A stretch of 64,000 bases of DNA from Pseudomonas umsongensis (GTDB taxonomy: Bacteria; Pseudomonadota; Gammaproteobacteria; Pseudomonadales; Pseudomonadaceae), in contig NZ_NIWU01000007.1 in NCBI RefSeq assembly GCF_002236105.1, forward strand, positions 1-64,000, given 5' to 3'. The notes below the pieces were generated by a model. That model did no database searches, was not told the DNA's origin, and saw only the letters and a list, made by a program, of their open reading frames with translations. Position 1 is the stretch's first letter. Every line of letters starts with the position of its first letter. Below are positions 9,148 to 17,185 of the stretch, in pieces. A program made the position numbers and the translations under genes.

Positions 9148-9303
9148 GATGGGGTCCTGCCCTGTATTAGCTGTCTATAAGGCAGAGTTTGAGCCGCACT
9201 ACTAAGAGTGTCAAACCTAAGTTATTGAATCATATATAAAAATTAATCGGAATAAGAATGTTTGTGTTCCGCGTCTAGCGCCTAAGCAGTTGATTTGCAG
9301 ACA

Positions 9304-9332
9304 TAAAAAAACCGGACATGAGTCCGGTTCTT
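9304..9332 (-). terminator. Rho-independent terminator of bfd
   Basis: The inverted repeat AACCGGAC-ATG-AGTCCGGTT reads on the minus strand into seven T. It is placed just beyond the bfd stop. Confidence 0.8.
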
Positions 9333-9345
9333 TGAAATGCGGGAT

Positions 9346-9564
9346 TTAGGCGGCAGTAAATTCAACTGGAAACGGGATCGAAGCCTGGGCCGTCTGCAAC
9401 TTGGTCAGGGTCTCGCGGACCACTTCCTTGGCAAGGCAGGCACATTTGCCGCATTGACTGGCAACGCCGGTGGCCTGGCGCACTTCCTTGTAGCTGCAGC
9501 ATCCTTCATAGATCGCATCGCGGATTTGGCCGTCGGTGACGCCAGTGCAGAGGCAAACATACAT
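9346..9564 (-). CDS. bfd: Bacterioferritin-associated ferredoxin
   Basis: A 72-residue [2Fe-2S] protein that docks on bacterioferritin and delivers electrons to reduce and mobilise stored iron. The cluster ligands are Cys4 and Cys6 (MYVCLC) and Cys38 and Cys41 (SQCGKCAC), the family spacing. The frame is open further upstream, but the ATG at 9564 gives exactly the family N-terminus. A Fur-box-like sequence about 50 bases upstream predicts induction under iron starvation, as in P. aeruginosa. Confidence 0.95.
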   Translation of the reverse strand: MYVCLCTGVTDGQIRDAIYEGCCSYKEVRQATGVASQCGKCACLAKEVVRETLTKLQTAQASIPFPVEFTAA

Positions 9565-9614
9565 AAGTGAAGACCGTCGCTTGTTGATGTCTCGAATGCG
9601 ATGGATCTTAATGT

Positions 9615-9633
9615 TAACGAGAATGATTGTCAA
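9615..9633 (-). promoter_or_regulatory. Fur-box-like site upstream of bfd
   Basis: The minus strand reads TTGACAATCATTCTCGTTA, close to the Fur consensus GATAATGATAATCATTATC in its central AATCATTCTC core. It lies about 50 bases before the bfd start, in promoter position. Confidence 0.65.
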
Positions 9634-9652
9634 AGTGCTTTGAGAGCACTTT
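9632..9652. other. Hairpin between bfd and the peroxiredoxin gene
   Basis: The perfect 8-base arms AAAGTGCT and AGCACTTT enclose a 5-base loop. On the plus strand two further T follow. It abuts the Fur-box-like site. It could be a weak terminator or an operator. No plus-strand gene ends here. Confidence 0.35.
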
Positions 9653-9870
9653 TTGCCAGGTCTGACGAACGGTTGGTCCGCAGTGTGCTGCCATCCTGAT
9701 GACCCTTCGTCCTTTTTTACGCTCAGGGGAGAAACCGTTACGGACACGCCAAAAACGCGGTGTATGATGGCCGGTCTTTTCGAAACGGGTTTGTGTCACA
9801 GGGCTGTCGCCTGAGGGTGGCAGGCTGATGCAAACCTTGTTCTTAACGCTTCTACACCAGGAGATATCCA

Positions 9871-10473
9871 ATGAGCGTACTCGTAGGCAAACAAGCCCCT
9901 GACTTCACCGTACCGGCCGTACTCGGCAATGGCGAAATCGTAGACAGCTTCACCCTGTCGTCGGCCATCAAAGGCAAATACGGCCTGGTGTTCTTCTACC
10001 CGCTGGACTTCACCTTCGTTTGCCCGTCGGAGCTGATCGCTCTGGACAACCGCATGTCTGAGTTCAAGGCGCGCAACGTTGAAGTGGTCGCTGTGTCGAT
10101 CGACTCGCACTTCACCCACAACGCATGGCGCAACACCCCGGTTAACGACGGCGGTATCGGCGCAGTTCGTTACACCATGGCTGCCGACATCAAGCAGGAA
10201 GTCATGAAGGCCTACGACGTTCAGTCCGCTGACGGCGTGGCATTCCGTGGCGCCTTCCTGATCGACGACAAAGGCGTTGTCCGCTCGCAGATCATCAACG
10301 ACCTGCCGCTGGGCCGTAACATGGAAGAGCTGCTGCGTCTGGTTGACGCCCTGCAATTCCACGAAGAGCACGGTGAAGTTTGCCCTGCCAACTGGAAAAA
10401 AGGCGACAAAGGTATGAACGCTTCGCCAGAAGGCGTTGCGGCTTACCTGACCGAGCACGCTGCTGCGCTGTAA
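9871..10473 (+). CDS. Typical 2-Cys peroxiredoxin (AhpC/TSA family)
   Basis: A 200-residue thiol peroxidase that reduces hydrogen peroxide and organic hydroperoxides. The peroxidatic Cys is in DFTFVCPSE (about residue 51), and the resolving Cys is in GEVCPANW (about residue 172). This is the typical obligate-dimer arrangement. The start ATG follows a good ribosome-binding site (CCAGGAGATATCC). It stands next to bfr/bfd, a neighbourhood also known in P. aeruginosa (PA3529-PA3531), and fits protection against iron-driven peroxide damage. A strong terminator closes the single-gene transcript. Confidence 0.94.
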   Translation: MSVLVGKQAPDFTVPAVLGNGEIVDSFTLSSAIKGKYGLVFFYPLDFTFVCPSELIALDNRMSEFKARNVEVVAVSIDSHFTHNAWRNTPVNDGGIGAVRYTMAADIKQEVMKAYDVQSADGVAFRGAFLIDDKGVVRSQIINDLPLGRNMEELLRLVDALQFHEEHGEVCPANWKKGDKGMNASPEGVAAYLTEHAAAL

Positions 10474-10491
10474 GGCACACGCTCCAGGTAC

Positions 10492-10523
10492 AAAAAAACC
10501 GGCCCTTGAGGCCGGTTTTTTTA
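10492..10523 (+). terminator. Rho-independent terminator of the peroxiredoxin gene
   Basis: AAACCGGCC-CTTGA-GGCCGGTTTTTTT forms a strong hairpin with a T tract 20 bases after the stop. Confidence 0.9.
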
Positions 10524-10546
10524 TGCGCGGAGTAAACGCAAGACCC

Positions 10547-10662
10547 CTGTAGGAGCGAGCATGCTCCGGGCGGCGCTCCGACGATGGACTCAAGAACACC
10601 GCGGGAATCCAGACTGCCCGCGTTATCGTTCACGACCATCGCGAGCAAGCTCGGCTCCTACA
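10547..10662. repeat. REP-type composite repeat (TAGGAGCGAGC family)
   Basis: The element begins CTGTAGGAGCGAGCATGCTC and ends with CGCGAGCAAGCTCGGCTCCTAC. The ends are inverted and an inner spacer separates them. A second copy in the opposite orientation lies at 52129-52244, where the internal part also matches. This is a mobile-repeat (BIME-like) structure, not a gene. Confidence 0.75.
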
Positions 10663-10688
10663 AAGAGCAAAGGGCAGAAAATCTTCAA

Positions 10689-11366
10689 TCAATCGTCGAA
10701 ATCTTCCCAACCACCCATTTGTTTCCAGCGGTTGACGATGCCGCAGAACAGCTCGGCAGTCTTCTCGGTGTCGTAGCGAGCCGAATGCGCCTCGCGACCG
10801 TCGAAGTCGATATCGGCGGCCTGACAGGCCTTGGCCAGCACGGTTTGACCGTAAGCCAGGCCCGCGAGCGTCGCGGTATCGAAACTGGAAAATGGATGGA
10901 ACGGGTTACGCTTCATGTCCAGGCGCGCAACCGCGGCGTTGAGGAAGCCCAGGTCGAAGCTGCTGTTGTGCCCAACCAGAATCGCCCGTTTGCAGCCGTT
11001 GGCCTTGAGTGCCTTGCGCACGCCGCGGAAGATATCGTTCAGCGCCGCTTCTTCAGTCACGGCCATGCGCAGCGGGTGATCAAGCTTGATCCCGGTGAAC
11101 TCCAGGGCTGCCGCTTCAATGTTCGCACCTTCAAAAGGCTCGACCCTGAAGAAGTAGGTGTGATCGGGGTACACAAAACCCTTTTCATCCATGGCGATCG
11201 TGGTTGCAGCAATTTCCAGCAGGGCGTCGGTGGCCGAGTTGAAACCACCGGTTTCTACGTCGACGACAACCGGCAGGTAGCCACGAAACCTGGCGGCCAT
11301 TGGATGACGGGAACCGCCACCACCGCCTTGACCTTCCTGTTCGTCGTCGAAATGGTCTTCACTCAC
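10689..11366 (-). CDS. rnt: Ribonuclease T
   Basis: A 225-residue 3'-to-5' exoribonuclease of the DEDDh class that trims tRNA and other stable RNA ends. The exonuclease motifs are visible: VVDVETGGFN (ExoI), GHNSSFDLGFL (ExoII) and AHSARYDTEKT (ExoIII, catalytic His and Asp). Length and ends match the enterobacterial and Pseudomonas enzymes. The start overlaps the pyrC stop by four bases, so translation is probably coupled to pyrC. Confidence 0.95.
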   Translation of the reverse strand: MSEDHFDDEQEGQGGGGGSRHPMAARFRGYLPVVVDVETGGFNSATDALLEIAATTIAMDEKGFVYPDHTYFFRVEPFEGANIEAAALEFTGIKLDHPLRMAVTEEAALNDIFRGVRKALKANGCKRAILVGHNSSFDLGFLNAAVARLDMKRNPFHPFSSFDTATLAGLAYGQTVLAKACQAADIDFDGREAHSARYDTEKTAELFCGIVNRWKQMGGWEDFDD

Positions 11367-12409
11367 GCGTGTTCCTCCAGCAGGCGCCAGCGCAGTTTTT
11401 CACCGGCGCGCAGCGGGATAACGGTCAACTCGCCAAACGGCAGGCTGGTCGGGGCGGTCCATTCTTCGCGGACCAGGGTAATGCGATCGGTGTTGGCCGG
11501 CAGGCCATAGAAACGCGGGCCGTTGAGGCTGGCGAAGGCTTCGAGCTTGTCCAGCGCGTTACGTTGTTCGAACGCCTCGGCGTACATCTCGATCGCCGCA
11601 TAGGCGGTGTAGCAGCCGGCGCAGCCGCAAGCGGCTTCTTTGGCGTGCTGGGCGTGGGGCGCCGAATCGGTGCCGAGGAAGAACTTTTCGCTGCCGCTGG
11701 TGGCGGCGTCGAGCAGGGCTTCCTGGTGCGTATTGCGCTTGAGGATCGGCAAGCAATAGAAGTGCGGCCGAATTCCACCCACCAGCATGTGATTGCGGTT
11801 GTACAGCAGGTGATGCGCGGTGATGGTCGCGCCAACGTTGGCCGAAGCCGAGTTGACGAACTGCACGGCGTCGGCGGTGGTGATGTGTTCGAACACCACC
11901 TTGAGCGTCGGGAAACGCTCGACCACCCGACGCATGTGCTCATCGATGAAGATTTTTTCGCGGTCGAACACGTCGACATCGCCGCGGGTGACTTCACCGT
12001 GGATCAGCAAAGGCATCCCGACTTCGGCCATGGCCTCGAGTGCAGGGAAAATCTTGTCGATGCTGGTGACGCCCGAGTCCGAGTTGGTGGTCGCGCCGGC
12101 CGGGTACAGCTTGGCGGCGTGAACGAAACCGCTGGCCTTGGCCTCGCGAATTTCTTCAGGCTGGGTGCGGTCGGTGAGGTACAGGACCATCAGCGGTTCA
12201 AACGGGCTGCCGGCCGGGCGGGCAGCGAGAATCCGCTGGCGATAGCCGTCGGCTTCAGCCGCATTGCGCACCGGCGGTACCAGGTTGGGCATGATGATGG
12301 CGCGGCCAAAGGTGCGCGCGACATCCGCGACGGTATTGGTCAACACGGCACCATCGCGAAGATGAATATGCCAGTCGTCGGGACGCAGCAGGGTCAGGCG
12401 GTCGGACAT
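11363..12409 (-). CDS. pyrC: Dihydroorotase
   Basis: A 348-residue zinc enzyme of the class II type, which cyclises N-carbamoyl-aspartate to dihydroorotate in pyrimidine synthesis. The metal-binding HIHLRDG motif lies at residues 14-20. Further His ligands are in LLIHGEVT and EHITTADAV. The catalytic Asp is in FLGTDSAPH. The length equals E. coli PyrC. It is co-directional with rnt and divergent from motY, with a shared promoter region of about 160 bases. Confidence 0.96.
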   Translation of the reverse strand: MSDRLTLLRPDDWHIHLRDGAVLTNTVADVARTFGRAIIMPNLVPPVRNAAEADGYRQRILAARPAGSPFEPLMVLYLTDRTQPEEIREAKASGFVHAAKLYPAGATTNSDSGVTSIDKIFPALEAMAEVGMPLLIHGEVTRGDVDVFDREKIFIDEHMRRVVERFPTLKVVFEHITTADAVQFVNSASANVGATITAHHLLYNRNHMLVGGIRPHFYCLPILKRNTHQEALLDAATSGSEKFFLGTDSAPHAQHAKEAACGCAGCYTAYAAIEMYAEAFEQRNALDKLEAFASLNGPRFYGLPANTDRITLVREEWTAPTSLPFGELTVIPLRAGEKLRWRLLEEHA

Positions 12410-12568
12410 GAGGGGATTCCAGGCGGGTCAAACTCAAGGGAATGCTACCGGAAAAGACTCTTGCAGGCACCCGCTATCAAGTTTTACGGGAAGCTTCCGA
12501 TATCCAACAGGTATGCCGTAAACATCTGTGTGTCGGTCTTTTTGTCGTAGAAGCCAGTGGAGCCTCCC

Positions 12569-13474
12569 GTGCGCCAGCGTTATTTAGCCTTGCTCAGTGT
12601 GTTTGCCAGCCTTCCCGCAATGGCACTCACTTTCCAGACTCGCCTGGAGAGCATTGAGTGGACGGTCGAAGGCGACAAGTTCGAGTGCCGGCTGACGCAG
12701 CCGGTCACTGATTTCGGCTCGGGCCAGTTCGTGCGCCGCGCTGGCGAGCAGGCGATATTTCGTTTGAATGCGTACAACGCAATGATGGGCGGTGGTTCTG
12801 CCACTTTGTTGGCCGCCGCCGCGCCTTGGCAGCCAGGACGTGGTGATATCAATCTGGGCACGGTACGGATCGGCAGCGGCAATGTCCTGTTCAACAGCTC
12901 ACAGGCCCAGGCCGGACGCTTGATCAGCGGCCTGATCGACGGACGCAGCCCCGTGGTCCGGCACTCCTCGGGCGATGGCCGGGTATCGGAGGTGCGTTTG
13001 TTGCCGGTCAGGTTCAACAAGGCGTTTGCCGATTATCAGGGCTGCGTGGCCAAGTTGCTGCCGCAGAACTTCGATCAGGTGAAGCAATCCCAGGTCGGCT
13101 TTCCCGGTGGCGGTATCGATCTGGACGGGCCCGCCAAAGCCAGGCTGCAAGTCATGCTGGAATACATGAAGGCCGATCCGACCGTCAATCGCATCGAACT
13201 GGACGGCCACTCCGACAACAGCGGCAATCGCCTGACCAACCGTGACCTGTCACGGCGCCGGGCGCTGGCGGTGATGGAGTTTTTCAAGGCCAACGGCATC
13301 CAGGAGTCACAGATCACCCTGCGTTTCCATGGCGAGCGCTATCCACTGGCACCCAATACCAGCAACATCAACCGGGCGAAAAACCGCCGGGTGGCGATAC
13401 GCCTGGAGCGGGGAGCCCCCGCGGAGCAGGTGGCCCCTCAAGCGACGAAGCCCACCGCTTCGGCAACTTCCTGA
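12569..13474 (+). CDS. motY: Flagellar motor T-ring protein MotY
   Basis: A 301-residue periplasmic protein. A signal peptide (ending FASLPAMA) is followed by a MotY N-terminal domain of about 130 residues and a C-terminal OmpA-like peptidoglycan-binding domain (IELDGHSDNSGNRLTNRDLSRRRA). MotY forms the T-ring that helps stators assemble around the flagellar motor. GTG at 12569 is chosen because GGAG lies 6 bases before it. An upstream in-frame GTG at 12557 lacks such a site. The pyrC-motY-argG neighbourhood matches the Pseudomonas MotY locus. Confidence 0.9.
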   Translation: MRQRYLALLSVFASLPAMALTFQTRLESIEWTVEGDKFECRLTQPVTDFGSGQFVRRAGEQAIFRLNAYNAMMGGGSATLLAAAAPWQPGRGDINLGTVRIGSGNVLFNSSQAQAGRLISGLIDGRSPVVRHSSGDGRVSEVRLLPVRFNKAFADYQGCVAKLLPQNFDQVKQSQVGFPGGGIDLDGPAKARLQVMLEYMKADPTVNRIELDGHSDNSGNRLTNRDLSRRRALAVMEFFKANGIQESQITLRFHGERYPLAPNTSNINRAKNRRVAIRLERGAPAEQVAPQATKPTASATS

Positions 13475-13603
13475 CCCTTCGGTCATCGTCGCGCTCTCGA
13501 CATAATCTGTCGCTTCGTCGTCATAAGCTGTCGCGCCACTGTAAATTATTCTGTATGGGCGGTAGACTTGACGGCTTTCCGTAGAACCCCGTGGAGTGAT
13601 GGC

Positions 13604-14821
13604 ATGGCGGACGTAAACAAGGTCGTTCTGGCGTATTCCGGCGGCCTGGACACTTCGGTGATCCTCAAGTGGCTGCAGGATACTTATAACTGTGAAGTGG
13701 TGACCTTCACCGCTGACCTGGGTCAGGGCGAAGAGGTCGAACCTGCACGTGCCAAGGCTCAAGCCATGGGCGTGAAAGAGATCTACATCGACGACTTGCG
13801 CGAAGAGTTCGTGCGCGATTTCGTTTTCCCGATGTTCCGCGCCAACACCGTTTACGAAGGCGAGTACCTGCTGGGTACTTCCATCGCTCGTCCGTTGATC
13901 GCCAAACGCCTGATCGAAATCGCCAACGAAACCGGTGCTGACGCCATTTCCCACGGCGCCACCGGCAAGGGTAACGACCAGGTTCGTTTCGAACTGGGCG
14001 CCTATGCCCTGAAACCAGGTGTGAAAGTGATCGCTCCATGGCGCGAGTGGGACCTGCTGTCCCGCGAGAAGCTCATGGATTACGCCGAAAAGCACGCCAT
14101 CCCGATCGAGCGTCACGGCAAGAAAAAATCCCCGTACTCGATGGATGCCAACCTGCTGCACATCTCCTATGAAGGCGGCGTGCTGGAAGACACCTGGACC
14201 GAACACGAAGAAGACATGTGGCGTTGGACCGTCTCCCCGGAGAAAGCGCCCGACAAACCGCAGTACCTGGAGCTGACCTACCGCAACGGCGATATCGTGG
14301 CACTGGACGGCGTCGAAATGACTCCTGCCACCGTGTTGGCGACCCTGAACCGCATCGGTGGCGAGCACGGTATCGGCCGCCTGGACATCGTCGAAAACCG
14401 TTACGTGGGCATGAAGTCCCGTGGCTGCTACGAAACCCCTGGCGGCACCATCATGCTGCGTGCCCACCGTGCGATCGAATCGATCACCCTGGACCGCGAA
14501 GTAGCTCACCTCAAGGACGAGCTGATGCCCAAGTACGCCAGCCTGATCTACACCGGTTACTGGTGGAGCCCTGAGCGTCTGATGTTGCAACAGATGATCG
14601 ATGCCTCCCAGGCACACGTGAATGGTGTGGTTCGCCTGAAACTGTACAAGGGCAACGTGATCGTCACCGGACGCAAGTCCGACGAATCGTTGTTCGACGC
14701 CAACATTGCCACTTTCGAAGAAGATGGCGGCGCGTACAACCAGGCCGACGCAGCGGGCTTCATCAAGCTCAACGCCTTGCGCATGCGTATCGCAGCGAAC
14801 AAAGGTCGCAAGCTGTTCTGA
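13604..14821 (+). CDS. argG: Argininosuccinate synthase
   Basis: A 405-residue ATP-dependent ligase that joins citrulline and aspartate in arginine synthesis. The PP-loop AYSGGLDTS lies near residues 11-19. Citrulline- and aspartate-binding segments (GATGKGNDQVRFE, MDANLLHISYEGG) follow. The in-frame ATG at 13604 has GGAG 8 bases upstream and gives the family N-terminus. An upstream in-frame start has neither. A terminator follows. Confidence 0.97.
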   Translation: MADVNKVVLAYSGGLDTSVILKWLQDTYNCEVVTFTADLGQGEEVEPARAKAQAMGVKEIYIDDLREEFVRDFVFPMFRANTVYEGEYLLGTSIARPLIAKRLIEIANETGADAISHGATGKGNDQVRFELGAYALKPGVKVIAPWREWDLLSREKLMDYAEKHAIPIERHGKKKSPYSMDANLLHISYEGGVLEDTWTEHEEDMWRWTVSPEKAPDKPQYLELTYRNGDIVALDGVEMTPATVLATLNRIGGEHGIGRLDIVENRYVGMKSRGCYETPGGTIMLRAHRAIESITLDREVAHLKDELMPKYASLIYTGYWWSPERLMLQQMIDASQAHVNGVVRLKLYKGNVIVTGRKSDESLFDANIATFEEDGGAYNQADAAGFIKLNALRMRIAANKGRKLF

Positions 14822-14840
14822 GACCTTTGATGTAATGGAA

Positions 14841-14875
14841 TGTGTGGCCCGGTCATCGACGGGGCCACACATTTT
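14841..14875 (+). terminator. Rho-independent terminator of argG
   Basis: TGTGTGGCCC and GGGGCCACACA form a stem around a loop of about 10 bases, followed by TTTT. It starts 20 bases after the argG stop. Confidence 0.8.
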
Positions 14876-14897
14876 GAAAAGTGGGTGTCTGCCTGCA

Positions 14898-15659
14898 TCA
14901 ACATACTTCCGGCTTTTTGCTTTTTCCTCGCACATCCTTCCCTTCAGATTGATCGTCAAACGCCACGGGCTGTCGTGCGTCGCTTGGCAACTGTTGATCA
15001 ATGACCGTCAAGCCCTGTGAATTCAAATTGTAGGCAGCACAAAATGTAGTGCGGCAGGATCTCTTCGCGTGTTTTACAGGGTTTTCCGCGCCTTCCTTCA
15101 GTATTGAATCTGACGCGTTGCAGGTGAGGAATACGACTGCACGCGCAGCTTTCCCCGGTTCGTTGTGAATGCTCTCCATCAAGTGGCAGAGCTCGGCGTT
15201 GCCTGTCATCGCGCGTGCATCAACGACATACAGGTCCCTCAACCGTTCAGGCAGGCGTAGGCGGTGTAGCGCCGAAAGGGCGACGCCAGGGACCGATTTC
15301 GAAGGTGGATCCTGTGCCTTGGAGGGGCGGCGAGTGGATCGGCCGCCACTGCCTGATGTCCTGCCAGCGGACTTTCTATTCTTCCCGTTTTCGGGTTGCT
15401 CAGCTCCGTCCATGAATTTTATGAAATGTTTTCCCTTCTCAAAGTCAGAGGGGGCGTACAGCGATCGATAGTTGAAGTTGAGCGTTGCGAAGAATAGCAA
15501 CAGCAGATAAAAGGGAAAGCTGATCAGGAACCAGATGTAGACGTCTCTGTCATCGTCATCAAGGAACGGCAATGTAACGGCCGCTGATGTTTCTGACAGA
15601 GTTGCAAATATTGCAATCACTGTCATGGGGTTGCTTATACTTTTTTTGAGCTTATCCAT
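14898..15659 (-). CDS. Unknown two-helix membrane protein with cytoplasmic C-terminal domain
   Basis: A 253-residue protein that I do not recognise. Two hydrophobic segments lie near residues 12-32 (TVIAIFATLSETSAAVTLPF) and 42-61 (YIWFLISFPFYLLLLFFATL), joined by an acidic turn DDDDRD. A polar, Ser/Arg/Lys-rich linker covers about 85-125. A C-terminal domain follows with strand-like segments (DLYVVDARA, ARAVVFLTC, TTFCAAYNL), which suggests an alpha/beta fold of the Rossmann kind. The ATG has GAGG 8 bases upstream. The gene sits alone in an AT-rich insert between argG and an orphan response regulator, in a different base composition from its neighbours. That indicates horizontal acquisition. 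Function is not assigned. Confidence 0.65.
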   Translation of the reverse strand: MDKLKKSISNPMTVIAIFATLSETSAAVTLPFLDDDDRDVYIWFLISFPFYLLLLFFATLNFNYRSLYAPSDFEKGKHFIKFMDGAEQPENGKNRKSAGRTSGSGGRSTRRPSKAQDPPSKSVPGVALSALHRLRLPERLRDLYVVDARAMTGNAELCHLMESIHNEPGKAARAVVFLTCNASDSILKEGAENPVKHAKRSCRTTFCAAYNLNSQGLTVIDQQLPSDARQPVAFDDQSEGKDVRGKSKKPEVC

Positions 15660-16182
15660 TTTTTATCCTCGTACTGTTATTTGGTGTGGTGTTTGTTTTT
15701 AATTTAATGCATCTAACTGATCTTGGGCATCCCGGGTTTTTTATTTTTCAAGTAATTTAATGTCAGGCCGGCACGCTTGCTGTTTACCGTTTCCATAAGG
15801 GCGATGATGTGTTGGTTTTTGCTGTAAGGGCGAGTTGATAAGTCATGTGTGATATTTTTGGGGAGGAGAGGATATTGGATAACCTTAGTTACCTTTGAGT
15901 TTGTGGGGCGGGTCGATACATGTCTGTTCGCTGTCTGAAAATTAAATTCCCCAGGTTATTTTGTTGCAGGCCGATACAAAAAAATAATCTCAATTGGAAA
16001 GTCAAGTCCTCAATTAAGGTTTTCTGTCCTGGGGTTTCTTGGGTTTTTTGTAAGAAAAGTCTCTAATTTCTGTAGGGAATGTCTCTGGGTGCGAGTGGCC
16101 GGGGGGAGCGACATGCCAGGGGGGAAACGACTAGGCTATTGTGCGGGTTCTAAAAAATCGAATAGCGAAATTGGACTTGCCC
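15660..16182. other. AT-rich intergenic region without a supported gene
   Basis: These 520 bases are markedly richer in A and T than the rest of the window. They contain many T runs (for example near 15700-15760 and 15960-16080) and no plausible reading frame. The region holds the divergent promoters of the membrane-protein gene and the response-regulator gene. I see no tRNA, attachment site or clear operator in it. Confidence 0.5.
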
Positions 16183-16809
16183 ATGAATAAAGTGCTGATT
16201 GTGGATGATCACCCCGTCATTCGTCTTGCGGTACGAATGCTGATGGAGCGTCATGGCTACGAAGTCATTGCAGAAACAGATAATGGTGTGGATGCATTGC
16301 AACTGGCCCGAGAATACATGCCGGACATTGTCATACTGGATATTGGAATACCGAAACTGGATGGACTGGAAGTTATTGCGCGGCTGACATCGGCTGCGAT
16401 GCCGATGAAAGTACTGATATTAACCTCTCAGTCACCTGGGCATTTTTCCATGCGCTGCATGCAGTCCGGCGCCGCCGGGTATGTGTGCAAACAGCAGGAT
16501 CTCACGGAGTTGCTCAGTGCAATAAAGGCGGTCTTGTCAGGCTACAGTTACTTCCCCAATCAGGCGTTGCATACAGTGCGTGCCAGTCTTGGCAATGCCA
16601 GTGAAGCCGATATGGTGGATCGTCTTTCAGGGCGGGAAATGATGGTGTTGCAGCAGTTGGCCCGGGGCAAGACCAATAAAGAAATTGCTGATGGGATGTT
16701 TCTCAGTAACAAGACCGTCAGTACCTACAAGACCCGACTGCTGTTGAAACTCAATGCGCGCTCCCTGGTCGATCTGATCGAGCTCGCCCAGCGTAACGGC
16801 CTGGCATGA
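16183..16809 (+). CDS. NarL/LuxR-type orphan response regulator (EvgA/BvgA-like)
   Basis: A 208-residue two-component regulator. The receiver domain has the acidic pair in VDDHP, phospho-acceptor Asp53 in VILDIGIP and Lys in VCKQQ. The LuxR-type helix-turn-helix is at about 145-205 (LSGREMMVLQQLARGKTNKEIA, SNKTVSTYKTRLLLKLN), wording typical of EvgA and BvgA. The frame is open to 16141, but the ATG at 16183 gives the family N-terminus MNKVLIVDDH. No histidine kinase gene lies nearby, so its partner is elsewhere. It is followed by a shared terminator. Confidence 0.9.
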   Translation: MNKVLIVDDHPVIRLAVRMLMERHGYEVIAETDNGVDALQLAREYMPDIVILDIGIPKLDGLEVIARLTSAAMPMKVLILTSQSPGHFSMRCMQSGAAGYVCKQQDLTELLSAIKAVLSGYSYFPNQALHTVRASLGNASEADMVDRLSGREMMVLQQLARGKTNKEIADGMFLSNKTVSTYKTRLLLKLNARSLVDLIELAQRNGLA

Positions 16810-16867
16810 TGAGCCCGAGTTTTACGAAGTGCCACAGGCGAGCATTGATCGCGACTCGACACTTGGT

Positions 16868-16895
16868 AAAAAGCCTCCGTTTCGGGAGGCTTTTA
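16868..16895. terminator. Bidirectional terminator
   Basis: AAAGCCTCC-GTTTC-GGGAGGCTTTT lies between the convergent regulator and PA3496-like genes. A and T runs flank both sides, so it can serve both strands. Confidence 0.8.
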
Positions 16896-16899
16896 GGTT

Positions 16900-17079
16900 T
16901 TACAAGTCAAAATCGTAATCGGCCAATTGCTTTTGCAGTCGGCGCTCCTCCAGCAGGTTGTCGATGGTCCGACGCTTGCTCAGGTTGGTTTTCGCTACTT
17001 CAGCCACCGGCTCGGCATCATCAGCCTCTCCGGCGGTAAAGTCCTCATCCACGTCCAATTGTTCTTTGCCAGTGCTCAT
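16900..17079 (-). CDS. PA3496-family small protein
   Basis: This 59-residue protein starts MSTGKEQLDVDEDF and ends LADYDFDL. The first half is acidic (Asp/Glu-rich). The second half is basic and helical (LSKRRTIDNLLEERRLQKQL). It matches my memory of the conserved Pseudomonas PA3496 family, described as a putative envelope-integrity protein. No signal peptide or membrane segment is visible, so it is probably cytoplasmic or peripheral. It lies just upstream of nth in P. aeruginosa order as well. The GGAG-like site (CTGGAGTAACTAA) before the ATG supports this start. Confidence 0.8.
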   Translation of the reverse strand: MSTGKEQLDVDEDFTAGEADDAEPVAEVAKTNLSKRRTIDNLLEERRLQKQLADYDFDL

Positions 17080-17185
17080 TTAGTTACTCCAGGCGAAGAA
17101 GGCCTTTGGGGCTCCTTATATCGACAATCTTGCGACGGGTAAAAAAGATTTTTTCAATCGATAAATCGAAAACCCCAATAGCAGC

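Noticed and set aside
10547..10662. CRISPR-like repeat
   Set aside because: There are only two inverted ends with a single spacer and no array. It is a REP-type element.
13307..15001. A 564-codon minus-strand frame across argG
   Set aside because: Antisense to argG and without domain features. argG is certain.
15660..16182. Possible tRNA or attachment site at the AT-rich insert
   Set aside because: No cloverleaf arms, no CCA end and no direct repeats were found at the borders.
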